From an uncultured Schlesneria sp. (GTDB taxonomy: Bacteria; Planctomycetota; Planctomycetia; Planctomycetales; Planctomycetaceae), in the NCBI GenBank assembly GCA_903871875.1, contig CAIQIR010000101.1:34380-98379 (forward strand): DNA of 64,000 nt, written 5' to 3'. Position 1 is the stretch's first letter. The number at the start of each line of letters is the position of its first letter. A program made the position numbers and the translations under genes. This document shows, in pieces, positions 1 through 12,258 of the stretch. A model generated the notes under the pieces. It was given only the letters and a program-made list of their open reading frames with translations, was not told the origin of the DNA and ran no database searches.

Positions 1-126
1 CGGTTCCATCAAAGCAGCCGAAATCAGCAGTTCAATGAGGATCCCGATAACCAGGCAACAGACCCACAGGGTTCGTTGCGAGCGATATTCTTTCCAAAGC
101 ATTCGCTGGAACGGCAGGGAAAACAT
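1..126 (-). CDS. ABC transporter permease, N-terminal part (cut by window edge)
   Basis: Only the first 42 residues lie in the window; the gene continues past base 1. The visible part starts MFSLPFQRMLWKEYRSQR, a cytoplasmic N-terminus typical of ABC-2-type permeases, and runs into a hydrophobic helix (about residues 20-40). A GAGG Shine-Dalgarno sits 6-7 nt before the ATG. It lies 57 nt downstream of the ABC ATPase on the same strand, so the two very likely form one exporter. Family assignment rests on the short N-terminus and on context; the substrate cannot be told. Confidence 0.7.
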   Translation of the reverse strand, partial: MFSLPFQRMLWKEYRSQRTLWVCCLVIGILIELLISAALMEP

Positions 127-183
127 GAGACACCTCATTCTTCAGAGGTTTGTTTGGACGTGAACTGAGAATTCGAATTGTGT

Positions 184-1116
184 TCAACCGGCAGTGAGTT
201 GTGACGCCGCATCCAACCGAACATCATCCGACGTCTTCATACAAACGACGAAAATCTGCTCGAGCGAAGGAGTACGCAGCTCAATGTCCAGATGCATCGG
301 ATCGGCCGACAGTGCGATGCGTCCCGCTTCATCCAGATTACGGACCAGCAACTGCCACTGACGATCCCGTCGTTGGGCTCCCAGCAATTTCGCGCCAGTT
401 GGCAGTTCGGGAGGCAGCGTCTCGATCCCATCCAGTGTGACGATGACTTCTTGAACCTGACTCTTCAGCACCTCCAGCGACTCGAACAACACCAATTTCC
501 CTCCGCGAACGATGGCAATCTTGTCGGCCACGCGTTCGACTTCGGTCATCTGATGACTCGACAGCAGCACGGTGCGGCCAGCGGCGGCAATGTCGATCAT
601 GCTTTCCAGAAACTCGCGCCGAACCAGGGGATCAAGCCCCGATGTCGGTTCATCCAGCACCAGTAAATCGGGCTCGTGTGCCATGGCTAAAGCCAATGAC
701 ACTTTTCCCTGCATCCCCTTGGACAGCATCTTGATGGTCTTGTCATTCGGCAATTCAAATCGCTGAACCAGTTGTTGATACCGCTGTTGGAAGCCGAGCG
801 GATAGAACCCGGCGGCAAACCAGCCGATTTCCGCCACGGTCATCCAGTCGTACAGGGCAGGGCGGTCCGGCATATAGCCCACTCGACGACGAATTTCGGC
901 GCCATGAATCTGACTGTCCAGCCCCATGACCCGCGGGGTTCCTGAATCGGGCGCAAGTAGGCCGAGCAAAATCTTGAGTGCGGTCGTCTTTCCGGCACCG
1001 TTCTCTCCCAGCAGCGCGACAACTTCGCCGCGTTCGCCTTTGAAAGACACCTGATCGAGTGCCGTTTGTTTGCCGAATCGCTTGGTCACCTGTTGAAACT
1101 CAAAGATCGCCGCCAT
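184..1116 (-). CDS. ABC transporter ATP-binding protein
   Basis: A 310-residue cytoplasmic ATPase that would power the permease encoded just downstream. Walker A is GENGAGKT (residues 38-45), the signature is LSKGMQGKV (131-139), Walker B is LLVLDEP (151-157) followed by the TSGLDP D-loop, and the switch His is in SSHQMTEVE. The length and the roughly 80-residue C-terminal extension fit the ABC-2 / YtrB-like drug and multi-subunit exporter group. The ATG is preceded by AGAAAGG at about 6 nt. It lies between a GntR regulator (upstream) and a permease (downstream), the layout of YtrA-controlled ABC operons. The substrate is unknown. Confidence 0.9.
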   Translation of the reverse strand: MAAIFEFQQVTKRFGKQTALDQVSFKGERGEVVALLGENGAGKTTALKILLGLLAPDSGTPRVMGLDSQIHGAEIRRRVGYMPDRPALYDWMTVAEIGWFAAGFYPLGFQQRYQQLVQRFELPNDKTIKMLSKGMQGKVSLALAMAHEPDLLVLDEPTSGLDPLVRREFLESMIDIAAAGRTVLLSSHQMTEVERVADKIAIVRGGKLVLFESLEVLKSQVQEVIVTLDGIETLPPELPTGAKLLGAQRRDRQWQLLVRNLDEAGRIALSADPMHLDIELRTPSLEQIFVVCMKTSDDVRLDAASQLTAG

Positions 1117-1214
1117 GACAGACCTTTCTCAGCAGAGATTGCGTTGTTTTGTTTCCGACACTGTTACCGAGAACTCGTTTTCGAAAAGAGCGAGTCTCTT
1201 ATCGCCGAGGCCCG

Positions 1215-1601
1215 CTAGACCTCGACCAATTCACTTTTCCAAAGTGCATCCACCAGGGAGTAGAACTCTTCTTCCACCAATCCGCTTTGCTTGGCCTCGA
1301 TGACGACTTGCCGAATGCGATCGTGCAACAGTTTGGTGCGATGCTTACGGCTTCGCTCGGTCGCTTGTTTCGTCACACGCAGACCTTCGCCACGAATCGG
1401 TTCCAGAAAACCATCGCTCTGCAAATCACGATAGGCCCGGGCCACCGTATTCGGATTCACGGTCAGCTTGGTGGCCAAGTCGCGGACTGAGGGAACCAGT
1501 TCACCAACCCGCAGCGCACCGTTAGCCACGGCATACTTCACCTGACGTGAAATCTGCTCGAAGATCGCAACACCGTTTGAGGGATTGATTTCGAAAAACA
1601 T
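1215..1601 (-). CDS. GntR family transcriptional regulator, YtrA type
   Basis: A 128-residue DNA-binding repressor. An N-terminal GntR winged helix (motif SVRDLATKLTVNPNTVARAY, about residues 40-60) is followed by a short helical tail of about 50 residues, too small for a FadR or HutC ligand domain and typical of the YtrA subfamily, which controls adjacent ABC transporter genes. Start choice: GAGGAG at 1608-1613 touches the ATG at 1607 with no spacing but lies 6 nt before the ATG at 1601, so 1601 is preferred. A 36-bp perfect palindrome begins 16 bp upstream of this start and overlaps the likely promoter, so autorepression of the whole operon is expected (inference). Confidence 0.9.
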   Translation of the reverse strand: MFFEINPSNGVAIFEQISRQVKYAVANGALRVGELVPSVRDLATKLTVNPNTVARAYRDLQSDGFLEPIRGEGLRVTKQATERSRKHRTKLLHDRIRQVVIEAKQSGLVEEEFYSLVDALWKSELVEV

Positions 1602-1616
1602 AACCATCTCCTCACG

Positions 1617-1652
1617 ACAAATACTGTACTATCATGATAGTACAGTATTTGT
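1617..1652. promoter_or_regulatory. 36-bp perfect palindrome, probable GntR operator
   Basis: Bases 1617-1652 read identically on both strands with no mismatch; the centre is TCATGA and the inner core is TGTACTATCATGATAGTACA. It lies between the GntR Shine-Dalgarno and a consensus TTGACA, so a bound dimer would cover the -10 region. GntR/YtrA regulators bind inverted repeats of this kind; that this regulator binds here is inferred from position. Confidence 0.8.
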
Positions 1653-1670
1653 GATCGAACGAATTGTCAA
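1642..1670 (-). promoter_or_regulatory. Promoter of the GntR-ABC operon
   Basis: On the minus strand TTGACA (1670-1665) is followed by a 17-bp spacer and TACTGT (1647-1642). The -35 is a full consensus match; the -10 keeps T-A---T and lies inside the palindrome. Confidence 0.55.
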
Positions 1671-2062
1671 TCACCTTGAGGGAAAAACGCACCGGAAGAA
1701 ATTCGCATCCGTCGCGGTGTGACGGCAGAGCCTGCGAAACCTCCGGCGACCTCGGCCACCAACGACTACCTGGTCGCAAAGAAAACAACAGCGACGACAG
1801 CCCGTTACGATGGGAAGTCGTTCAGCGAGCATCTCCCGCACCGCATTTCTCAATCGAGTTTCCTGCAAATCTGCGATCATTTCACTGTTTTTTGATCGTA
1901 TTTCACTGGAGCCCAGGAGAAAGCCGGCAAATGGGGGGATGTCTTAAGCACTGCTGCAATCACGAGATTTACACCCATCTGAGGATCAATTTGCTGTCCG
2001 GCAGGTCCATAAGTCGGTAGAATCCTGCCCTGATACTTTTGCTCCCCGAATTGAAATGAACC
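1671..2062. other. Intergenic, no gene seen
   Basis: About 390 bases between the divergent GntR operon and rimO. Frames on both strands are short, lack recognisable motifs and have no convincing ribosome-binding site. It presumably carries the rimO promoter, which I could not place. Confidence 0.5.
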
Positions 2063-3478
<1,416 letters not shown>

Positions 3479-3499
3479 AATCGTCGGAACCCGGCGAAT

Positions 3500-3519
3500 C
3501 CGGTGCCGCCAGGCACCGG
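3500..3519 (+). terminator. GC-rich hairpin after rimO
   Basis: CCGGTGCC-gcca-GGCACCGG forms a perfect 8-bp stem 22 bp after the rimO stop. No U-tract follows, so termination is only suggested. Confidence 0.4.
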
Positions 3520-3689
3520 TTCATGCAGCGTGACAAGGCCCCGCATACAAGCAACGTGCCTTCGGGAGATGTCTCAATCATCGGAAGCGGTCGACAACGG
3601 CGAGGCCGCTGAAGTGATGCGGTTCCCGATCGCGCACTTTCGTCACCTCTTCGCCCTCACGGCATTACCACCAAATAAAGGCCAAGTCG

Positions 3690-5834
<2,145 letters not shown>

Positions 5835-6032
5835 TACGGATGGCGCAAGCACCGCCTCGCGGGCTCAAGATCCAGGGCGCGACGACGAGAACTCATCGGA
5901 TGAGGGTGTTGTCGGCGATCTTCTACGGTTGAGAAGACCGAGTTTGGTGCGTACCATCCTTGACTCACTTCGATCAGCTTCTCTCGTTAATCAATTACAC
6001 CGATCAATCGTACTTCTCGCGGGACGAACACC

Positions 6033-6623
6033 ATGTTGCTGGAACGCCGAGCCTTTCTTGTCAAAGAACGTGTCGCGATGATGAAGTTGACGGACCGTTA
6101 CGACATCTTCGATCCCGAGACAGGCGAAATGATCGGCTTTGCCCACGAGAACATCAGCACATTTTCGCAGCTATTGCGTCTGATTGTGAACAAGCAAATG
6201 CTGCCCACGACCGTCGTGATCAAAGAAACCGAGGACTCGGAGCCTGTCGTAACTATTCACCGCCCCGTGAGTTTTCTGCGATCGAAGGTGAATGTGATCG
6301 GACAAGACCAGAACCTCGTCGGTTTTTTTCGCAGCAAGCTGTTCTCGCTGGGTGGCGGATTTACCGTCCATAATCCCGAGGGCGAACAGATCGCTGACGT
6401 GAAAGGGAATTGGAAGGGCTGGGACTTTAAGTTACTCGACATGAACGGCAATGAACTTGGCCGAGTTAACAAGAAATGGGCCGGGGCGATGAAAGAGATG
6501 TTCACCTCCGCTGACAACTACGTCATCACCCTGGCTGAAAGCGTCGGTACGCATCCGGGCTTGGCCACGCTGCTGCTCGCGGCCGGATTGGCCATCGACA
6601 TCGTGTTCAAAGAATCGAAATGA
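6033..6623 (+). CDS. LURP-one / phospholipid scramblase-related protein
   Basis: A 196-residue protein with a single tubby-like beta-barrel domain. Signs of the family are the start MLLERRAFLVKERVAMMKL, the central segment DRYDIFDPETGEMIGFA, and the ending NYVITLAESV with a hydrophobic helix (LATLLLAAGLAIDIVF, about 173-190) that corresponds to the buried or membrane-attached helix of scramblase folds. Bacterial members (YxjI/LURP-one) have no settled function, so none is assigned. It ends 13 bases from the convergent redoxin-like gene. The start is weakly supported, with no clear Shine-Dalgarno. Confidence 0.75.
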   Translation: MLLERRAFLVKERVAMMKLTDRYDIFDPETGEMIGFAHENISTFSQLLRLIVNKQMLPTTVVIKETEDSEPVVTIHRPVSFLRSKVNVIGQDQNLVGFFRSKLFSLGGGFTVHNPEGEQIADVKGNWKGWDFKLLDMNGNELGRVNKKWAGAMKEMFTSADNYVITLAESVGTHPGLATLLLAAGLAIDIVFKESK

Positions 6624-6636
6624 GCAACCTGGTGTT

Positions 6637-7974
6637 TTACTGGGCCTTTTGATGCCGCAAAGCTTCAACCACGGCATCATCCAGTAACTTCAGGCCTTCA
6701 TCAGGCTTGATGCTGTAAAAGCCGGTGTGGACGTGCGCGACGCGACCGTCGTGACCGATGACGATCCACAGGGGAAGGGGAGCGGCCTGGGCGCGGGGAT
6801 CTCCGAATTCGGCCAGGACCGATCCATCATCCATAGTCATCTCGTAACCGATCTTCATGAATTCCAGCAGACTTTTCATCGAGCGGGTGGCCGCCCCCGC
6901 TTGCTGCGGATTGGCGAATCGCTCGTCAACGTTCACACCGACGACAGCCAGCCCCAGTTTTTTTCGTTTGCTGTAAAGAAAATCGAGATAACCAATCTGG
7001 CCATAGGGCTCACTGAGCGGCTCACCGCGATATTGCCAGAAGTGCAAAACGACCACTTGATCTTTGAACGTCTCGTCTGTGACCATCGTCCCGTCGGTCC
7101 GTTTCAACATCCATTTCGGCGCAGCTTGCCCGACGAGCTTCTTTTCCAGCCCGGCGACTCCGTCCAGACGCTTCTGTTGTTGCTGCAAATCCCGAGCGAT
7201 GCTCGCCACGATCCGAGACCACGACGTTCCCTCGGCCTCTTTTTCGATGCGGGGCAGATCCTGCCTCAGCCTGCTCACTTGATCACTCGTCAGCTCCAGA
7301 ACTTTCTGTTCGCCCGTCCGATTCAAACGAGTCTGAATCGCCAGCAACGAATCCCAGACTTGTCGATTTTTCGCGAGATCCCCGTCGGCCAGTTGAGTCT
7401 GGGACTGAAGCTCCAACTTCAACTGGAATTCGACACCCCGTCCGACAAAGACTCGCTCATCCAGTGAAATCACGATTCCCGAGATCGCCTCCACGACCAG
7501 CGTTTGACTTCGCCCCAGGTTGGACGAAACATCAATCTGAAAGCAGTCGCGATTCATGATTTTGCGTGGACGAGTGACAACATAATCCCGGCGACCATCC
7601 GACCACGCAGCCTGGGGAACAAGCTTTTCCTGAAACTCGAAAAGGGGAGAGCGGATCGCAACGGGATATTGCTGCCCTTCGTGGGCAAGCAAGATTCCCA
7701 TCAGACGCGACCTGATAGCAGGGCTTTTCGGATTGGGAATCATCCCGACTCGCTCAGGCCAGCCCCAACCGCCGCCTCGCTCCTCCACATGGTAGACCCA
7801 CTGCAGGTTCCCGTCGTCATCGTTGAGCGAAATCACATCGATCGTAAACGATTTCGCTTCGACAACGCCCGATGGCGTTTGTTGATTGAGCGTCCCCGCA
7901 TACTTCAATTCCGTGCCGATCGGCAAATCGACGATCGCGAGCCACATCACCAGGCCCGTCAGCGCCATATTCAT
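6637..7974 (-). CDS. Secreted protein with C-terminal redoxin-like domain lacking cysteines
   Basis: A 445-residue protein; the frame could extend to 8106, but the ATG at 7974 has AAAGGG 8 nt upstream and begins a plausible signal or anchor helix (MNMALTGLVMWLAIV). The first 280 residues are lineage-type sequence without recognised motifs. Residues about 285-440 look like an AhpC/TSA-TlpA redoxin: QAAPKWMLKRTDG, VVVLHFWQYRGEP, LGLAVVGVNVDE and PLPLWIVIGHDGRV. At the active site WCxPC is replaced by YRGEP, so neither catalytic cysteine is present. Thiol-disulfide chemistry by the usual mechanism is unlikely; a structural or partner-binding role is inferred. Confidence 0.75.
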   Translation of the reverse strand: MNMALTGLVMWLAIVDLPIGTELKYAGTLNQQTPSGVVEAKSFTIDVISLNDDDGNLQWVYHVEERGGGWGWPERVGMIPNPKSPAIRSRLMGILLAHEGQQYPVAIRSPLFEFQEKLVPQAAWSDGRRDYVVTRPRKIMNRDCFQIDVSSNLGRSQTLVVEAISGIVISLDERVFVGRGVEFQLKLELQSQTQLADGDLAKNRQVWDSLLAIQTRLNRTGEQKVLELTSDQVSRLRQDLPRIEKEAEGTSWSRIVASIARDLQQQQKRLDGVAGLEKKLVGQAAPKWMLKRTDGTMVTDETFKDQVVVLHFWQYRGEPLSEPYGQIGYLDFLYSKRKKLGLAVVGVNVDERFANPQQAGAATRSMKSLLEFMKIGYEMTMDDGSVLAEFGDPRAQAAPLPLWIVIGHDGRVAHVHTGFYSIKPDEGLKLLDDAVVEALRHQKAQ

Positions 7975-8215
7975 GAACCACACCCTTTCGACGCAATAAA
8001 TCGTCTCGTCAAACATCTTGTCCGTCGGCAACCTCTCCCACAGATATCTTGATCGATGCCTGAAACGATCACAAGCGGGTTCCGGCGAACGGCGTTTTGT
8101 TGACATCGCAGAGTGGCGCGCGTAGCTTTAGACTTCGACCCCTGAGAGTTCTGTCTCGGTTTTCACCAAAGGTTCACCCCATTCCATTGAACCTTCATCG
8201 CGAAGGAAAGACCTC

Positions 8216-9328
8216 ATGCCTCCATTTCTTCAATGGTCCGCCGGTATCGGCGTCGCACTGATCGGCCCCACACTTTGTGCTTCGCAGGGATTTGCTCAGG
8301 CGAATCTTCCCGTTGCGACGGCTGGCGAACAGGTGGTGATCAAGCGAGAAGCCTGTCGCGTGATCGAACCGCAAAAATACCGCGTGCCGCTGTCGCTGGA
8401 TGCCGTTCAAACCGTGACGCTGGTCGCACCGTTCGATGGCACCGTCAAACAGATCGCAGAAAAAGTCAACGCGAAAGTTCAGTCGCAGGGCGACGTTGTG
8501 CGGCTGGATAATACGATTCAAAAGCTGAACCTCGATCGCGCTAATTTAGTCGTAAAAGTGGCCACGCTCGAATGGAAAATGGCGGCGGGAAATGAGGGCT
8601 CCGAAAAAGATTTGGCCCAAGTGAAACTCGACGTGGCCAACATTGACGCGAAGCTCGCGCAAGCGGCGTTTGAACAGGCGAATATCCGCGCCCCCTTTTC
8701 CGGCGAAGTTCAGCGAATTCTGGTGACCGAAGGACAATTCGTGAAAGCGGGCGAGCCCGTCGCGGTGGTCGCCGACAACCACATGATGAAGGTCGAAATT
8801 CCGGTCGATCGGGCGGCGGCAGAATCGGGTAAAACTCTGGCATTCAAGATTGAACAAGATGACGTGGAAGGGAAGGTCGACGCGGTGTTGCCTCTGCCGG
8901 CCAAATTTGAACCGCTACGCGATCTCTTCGATTCGATCGCGTCAGCTCAGGTCGTGATCGATAACCCCATTGGCAAATTCAAAGTCGGACAAACGGTGTA
9001 TGCTCCTTTGATTCCCCGTCAACCCGTCGTGGAAGTGGCCACATCGGCGGTGGGAAATCTGGCCGATGGGCACCGCAAAGTGCAGGTCGTCCGCCACTTC
9101 ATCGTCCGCGATATTCCCGTCACGCTGATGGGGCAGGTGGGTTCGAATCGTATTTTTGTCAGCGGGCCGTTCGCCGAAGGTGACGAAGTGATTTACGAAT
9201 CAACGCACCAATTGGGCGACGCATTCCAACTGAAACCATCGGGCACAACGACCGCCAATGCGACTCCCACCGCCGGGCAACCCGCCGTGACATCCCCAGC
9301 AACGGCGCCCAAAGCGGTTGGCTTCTAA
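8216..9328 (+). CDS. HlyD-family efflux adaptor (membrane fusion protein)
   Basis: A 370-residue periplasmic adaptor. An N-terminal signal peptide (to about residue 27, SQGFAQA) is followed by the first half of a lipoyl-like domain (VTLVAPFDGTVKQI), a short helical hairpin, the second lipoyl half (IRAPFSGEVQRILVTEGQFVKAGEPVAVV) and a beta-barrel domain. The hairpin is brief, so it would span less periplasm than AcrA. No permease or TolC gene is adjacent, so its partner is unknown. The C-terminus (from about residue 335) is a Thr/Ala/Pro-rich low-complexity tail. It is preceded by GAAGGAAAG just before the ATG. Confidence 0.8.
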   Translation: MPPFLQWSAGIGVALIGPTLCASQGFAQANLPVATAGEQVVIKREACRVIEPQKYRVPLSLDAVQTVTLVAPFDGTVKQIAEKVNAKVQSQGDVVRLDNTIQKLNLDRANLVVKVATLEWKMAAGNEGSEKDLAQVKLDVANIDAKLAQAAFEQANIRAPFSGEVQRILVTEGQFVKAGEPVAVVADNHMMKVEIPVDRAAAESGKTLAFKIEQDDVEGKVDAVLPLPAKFEPLRDLFDSIASAQVVIDNPIGKFKVGQTVYAPLIPRQPVVEVATSAVGNLADGHRKVQVVRHFIVRDIPVTLMGQVGSNRIFVSGPFAEGDEVIYESTHQLGDAFQLKPSGTTTANATPTAGQPAVTSPATAPKAVGF

Positions 9329-9476
9329 TGCCTTCCGGGCCTCGCCCTTAATCGGACCTGAATTCCGCGCGGGACAGTCGACGGGCAGGCAGTTATACTG
9401 AAAGCTGGCATCTTTCGATGTGCATGTCCGCTTCAGCCGCATCACCGCGCGGCTTCGATCTGTCTTGGGGGCTATC

Positions 9477-11030
9477 ATGGCTGATGAAGAAGTAATCGAC
9501 GAACAGTATCAGCTGGTCATGTGCGTGGCGTCCGGTAGCAGCAGCCAGGTCTGGGAAGTGTCGGAAAAATCCTCGTCTCGCCATTTGGCCATGAAGATGT
9601 TGAAGAAGGATGTTCCCGAGTTCAAAGTGAACAAGGGAAAAATGAAGCGCGAGGCCCAGATCCTCAAATCACTCGATCATCCATTGATCGTCAAATTTGA
9701 AAAGTTCTCGTCCAATCGCGATCACACCTACATCCTGATGGAGTACTTCCGGGCCGCGAATCTCAAGTTGCAGATCAAGGCCGATCTCAACAAGATCCAT
9801 CTGAAAGTTCGGCAGTTATTTGAAGGAATCTGCTCGGCCTTGTCGCACGTTCATCAAAAAGGCTATGTCCATCGCGATATCAAACCCGACAACGTTCTGA
9901 TGAACCGTGCGGGCGAAATTCGGCTTTGCGATTTTTCTCTGTCTTCAAAAGAGATCAAAGGGTTCGCCAGAATGTTCGCCGGCAAAGTGAAAGCCATTGA
10001 AGGAACCCGCACCTATATTGCCCCCGAAACGATTCGCCGATCACAACCCACGATGAAAACCGACTTATACAGTCTGGGTGTTTTGTTCTTCGAAGTGCTG
10101 GCTGGCAAAACACCGTTTCAAGCCCCTTCACCGGAAGAATTGCTGCAAAAGCATCTGCGGTCGGAAGCTCCCAACCCCTCTGAATTCAATCCAAACGTCT
10201 CGCCCGAAATGGATCGAATTGTGGCCCGGCTGCTGAAAAAGAAACCTGCGGATCGCCCCGGCAGCGTGGACGAAGTCTTGGCCGAGATCAAACGCATTCG
10301 TATTTTCAAAGAAGACGTCGTCGATGCGGAAGCATTGAAGAAGCAAAATGAAGATTCGGATGCCCTCGAAATGATGTCGGAAATGCGACTGGACAGTCGC
10401 GCAGACGCCAAGCTCAAACTGATGCTGGAAACGAATCCGGAATTCGCGAAAAAATTCATGGCCGAAAAGCAGGCGAAAGCGGCGAAAAAGAAAGCGACAA
10501 CCGATCAGACGAACGCCCGAATCAAGGTCGCGGAAAACGCTCAAGCCGAAAAAAATGCCGCCAAGGCGGGGGCCGCGGCACCTCCTAAACCGGCGGCCGC
10601 TGCGCCCGTTGCCCCGCCTTTGCAACAACAACCGATGCCGATGCAAGGATATCCACAAGGATACCCGGCCTATCCACAAGGCTATGCGCCTTATCCCCAA
10701 GGCCCGATGCAGATGCCACCGGGAATGGCGTCGCCCATGCCCGGGATGCCTCAATATCCTCCGCAGCCGCAGATGGGTTACCCTCAACCGATGCCACAGC
10801 CGCAAATGCCGTTTCCACCACCGCAGCAGGCGGCGCCTCAAGTCGCGCGACCGATGGCTCCCCCCGGATCACCGGCGCCAGCTCAGCGGCCTGCGACACC
10901 CGCCGCACCGCCGAGACCCGCTGCCGCGGCGACTCCAAAACCGCCGGCCGCAGCCCCTGCAAAACCGGCTTCGCCAGCCCAGCCGCCGACCGACCTTGAC
11001 TTCATGACCGATTTGCCGGATGTGCTCTGA
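9477..11030 (+). CDS. Serine/threonine protein kinase, atypical, with Pro/Gln-rich tail
   Basis: A 517-residue Hanks-type kinase, started at 9477 (MADEEVIDEQYQL) because upstream residues are not kinase-like. The kinase domain spans about 10-275: Lys40 (LAMKML), Glu59, HRDIKPDN (132-139), APE (182-184) and DLYSLGVLFFEVLAGKTPF. Two departures stand out: the glycine loop is ASGSSSQVW rather than GxGxxG, and DFG reads DFS (152-154). Catalytic Lys, Asp and HRD remain, so activity is possible. After a charged helical linker, about 360-490 is low complexity (repeats of YPQG, MPQP and Pro/Ala runs). No transmembrane helix is seen, so it is probably cytoplasmic. Substrates are unknown. Confidence 0.88.
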   Translation: MADEEVIDEQYQLVMCVASGSSSQVWEVSEKSSSRHLAMKMLKKDVPEFKVNKGKMKREAQILKSLDHPLIVKFEKFSSNRDHTYILMEYFRAANLKLQIKADLNKIHLKVRQLFEGICSALSHVHQKGYVHRDIKPDNVLMNRAGEIRLCDFSLSSKEIKGFARMFAGKVKAIEGTRTYIAPETIRRSQPTMKTDLYSLGVLFFEVLAGKTPFQAPSPEELLQKHLRSEAPNPSEFNPNVSPEMDRIVARLLKKKPADRPGSVDEVLAEIKRIRIFKEDVVDAEALKKQNEDSDALEMMSEMRLDSRADAKLKLMLETNPEFAKKFMAEKQAKAAKKKATTDQTNARIKVAENAQAEKNAAKAGAAAPPKPAAAAPVAPPLQQQPMPMQGYPQGYPAYPQGYAPYPQGPMQMPPGMASPMPGMPQYPPQPQMGYPQPMPQPQMPFPPPQQAAPQVARPMAPPGSPAPAQRPATPAAPPRPAAAATPKPPAAAPAKPASPAQPPTDLDFMTDLPDVL

Positions 11031-11077
11031 TCTGCTATAGAAATGGCTTGCGCTGGTTGGGTCACGTGGCTCGATTT

Positions 11078-11150
11078 CCGAGGTGGCAAGACCTCGGGAA
11101 AGTTTGCCGCGGGAGAGTGTTTCTCCCAGAATTCTCGTGGGTTCCCCACG
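11078..11150 (+). promoter_or_regulatory. Three consecutive hairpins upstream of accA
   Basis: Three perfect stems follow one another: CCGAGGT/ACCTCGG (11078-11097, loop ggcaag), GGGAGA/TCTCCC (11111-11127) and CGTGGG/CCCACG (11136-11150). They lie between the kinase stop (11030) and accA (11272). They could end the kinase transcript or fold in an accA leader; no known riboswitch consensus was recognised. Confidence 0.45.
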
Positions 11151-11271
11151 GGAAGCAGAAACGGTTGCGGGATGTATGGCGGTTTCTCGTCACATCCTGG
11201 TAACGAGGATTTTTCTGTCAATGTGACCCATGACGCGGTGCGTTGGATTCGCAGGGTAACGGGCGAGATTC

Positions 11272-12258
11272 ATGAAGCCTCAATATGTGCTGCCGTTCGA
11301 GCGGCCGATCGTCGAACTGGAAGAACAGCTCGCCAAACTGGAAGACCAGCCCGGTCCCACTCCGACGACGCTGGAATCGATCCGCACCATGCGAGTTGAA
11401 ATCGCCAAACTCAAACGCGACATCTTCGAACATCTCAATCCCTGGGAAACCGTGCAGGTGGCTCGCCACCAGGATCGACCCCAGGCCCGCGACTATATTG
11501 AATTGGTTTGCGACGAGTTCATCGAGCTTCATGGAGATCGGACTTTTGGCGACGACCGGGCAATCAACGTCGGTTTTGCCAAAATCGACGATTGCAAAGT
11601 CTTGCTGGTCGGCCAACACAAAGGCCGAAACCTGAAGGAACGCAACGAGTGCCTTTATGGCTGCGCCCATCCCGAAGGCTATCGCAAGGCGATGCAAAAG
11701 ATGGAATTGGCAGCGAAATTCAAGCTGCCCATCGTCTGTCTGATCGATACACCCGGAGCCTATCCCGGCATCGGTGCCGAAGAACGCGGCCAAGCCTATT
11801 CGATCGCCGTCAATCTTCGCGACATGTCGATGCTGCCAGTCCCGATCATTTGCATCGTGATTGGAGAAGGGGGTTCGGGCGGGGCGCTGGGACTGGGAAT
11901 CGGCGACTATGTCGGCATCCTGCAGTTTGCCTATTACTCGGTGATCAGCCCGGAAGGGTGTGCGGGGATTCTGTGGAAGAGCGTCAAGTTCGCCGACAAG
12001 GCGGCCAAGGCCCTCAAATTCACCGGACGCGATCTGCTGCAGTTTGGCATCGTCGACGAAGTGATTCAGGAACCGCTCGGAGCCGCCCATCGCGATCACC
12101 GGACGATGGCCAGCACGCTGAAGTCGACCATCGTCCGCAACCTTCGCTCGCTGGAAACGCTCTCGACGGAAGCGTTGCTCGAACGCCGCTACCAGAAGTT
12201 CCGCAAGATCGGTGAATTTGAAGAAACCCTGGTCGCGAACGTCCTGGCGTCGACGTAG
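11272..12258 (+). CDS. accA: Acetyl-CoA carboxylase carboxyltransferase subunit alpha
   Basis: A 328-residue cytosolic subunit that, with AccD, transfers carboxyl from carboxybiotin to acetyl-CoA in the first step of fatty-acid synthesis. It shows the AccA N-terminal coiled segment (MKPQYVLPFERPIVELEEQL), the carboxylate-binding GEGGSGGALGLGIGD stretch and the C-terminal QFGIVDEVIQEPLGAAHRDH. Length is normal (about 320). No other acc or fab gene is adjacent. The upstream 240 bases are hairpin-rich; the Shine-Dalgarno is weak (GGGCGAG). Confidence 0.96.
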   Translation: MKPQYVLPFERPIVELEEQLAKLEDQPGPTPTTLESIRTMRVEIAKLKRDIFEHLNPWETVQVARHQDRPQARDYIELVCDEFIELHGDRTFGDDRAINVGFAKIDDCKVLLVGQHKGRNLKERNECLYGCAHPEGYRKAMQKMELAAKFKLPIVCLIDTPGAYPGIGAEERGQAYSIAVNLRDMSMLPVPIICIVIGEGGSGGALGLGIGDYVGILQFAYYSVISPEGCAGILWKSVKFADKAAKALKFTGRDLLQFGIVDEVIQEPLGAAHRDHRTMASTLKSTIVRNLRSLETLSTEALLERRYQKFRKIGEFEETLVANVLAST

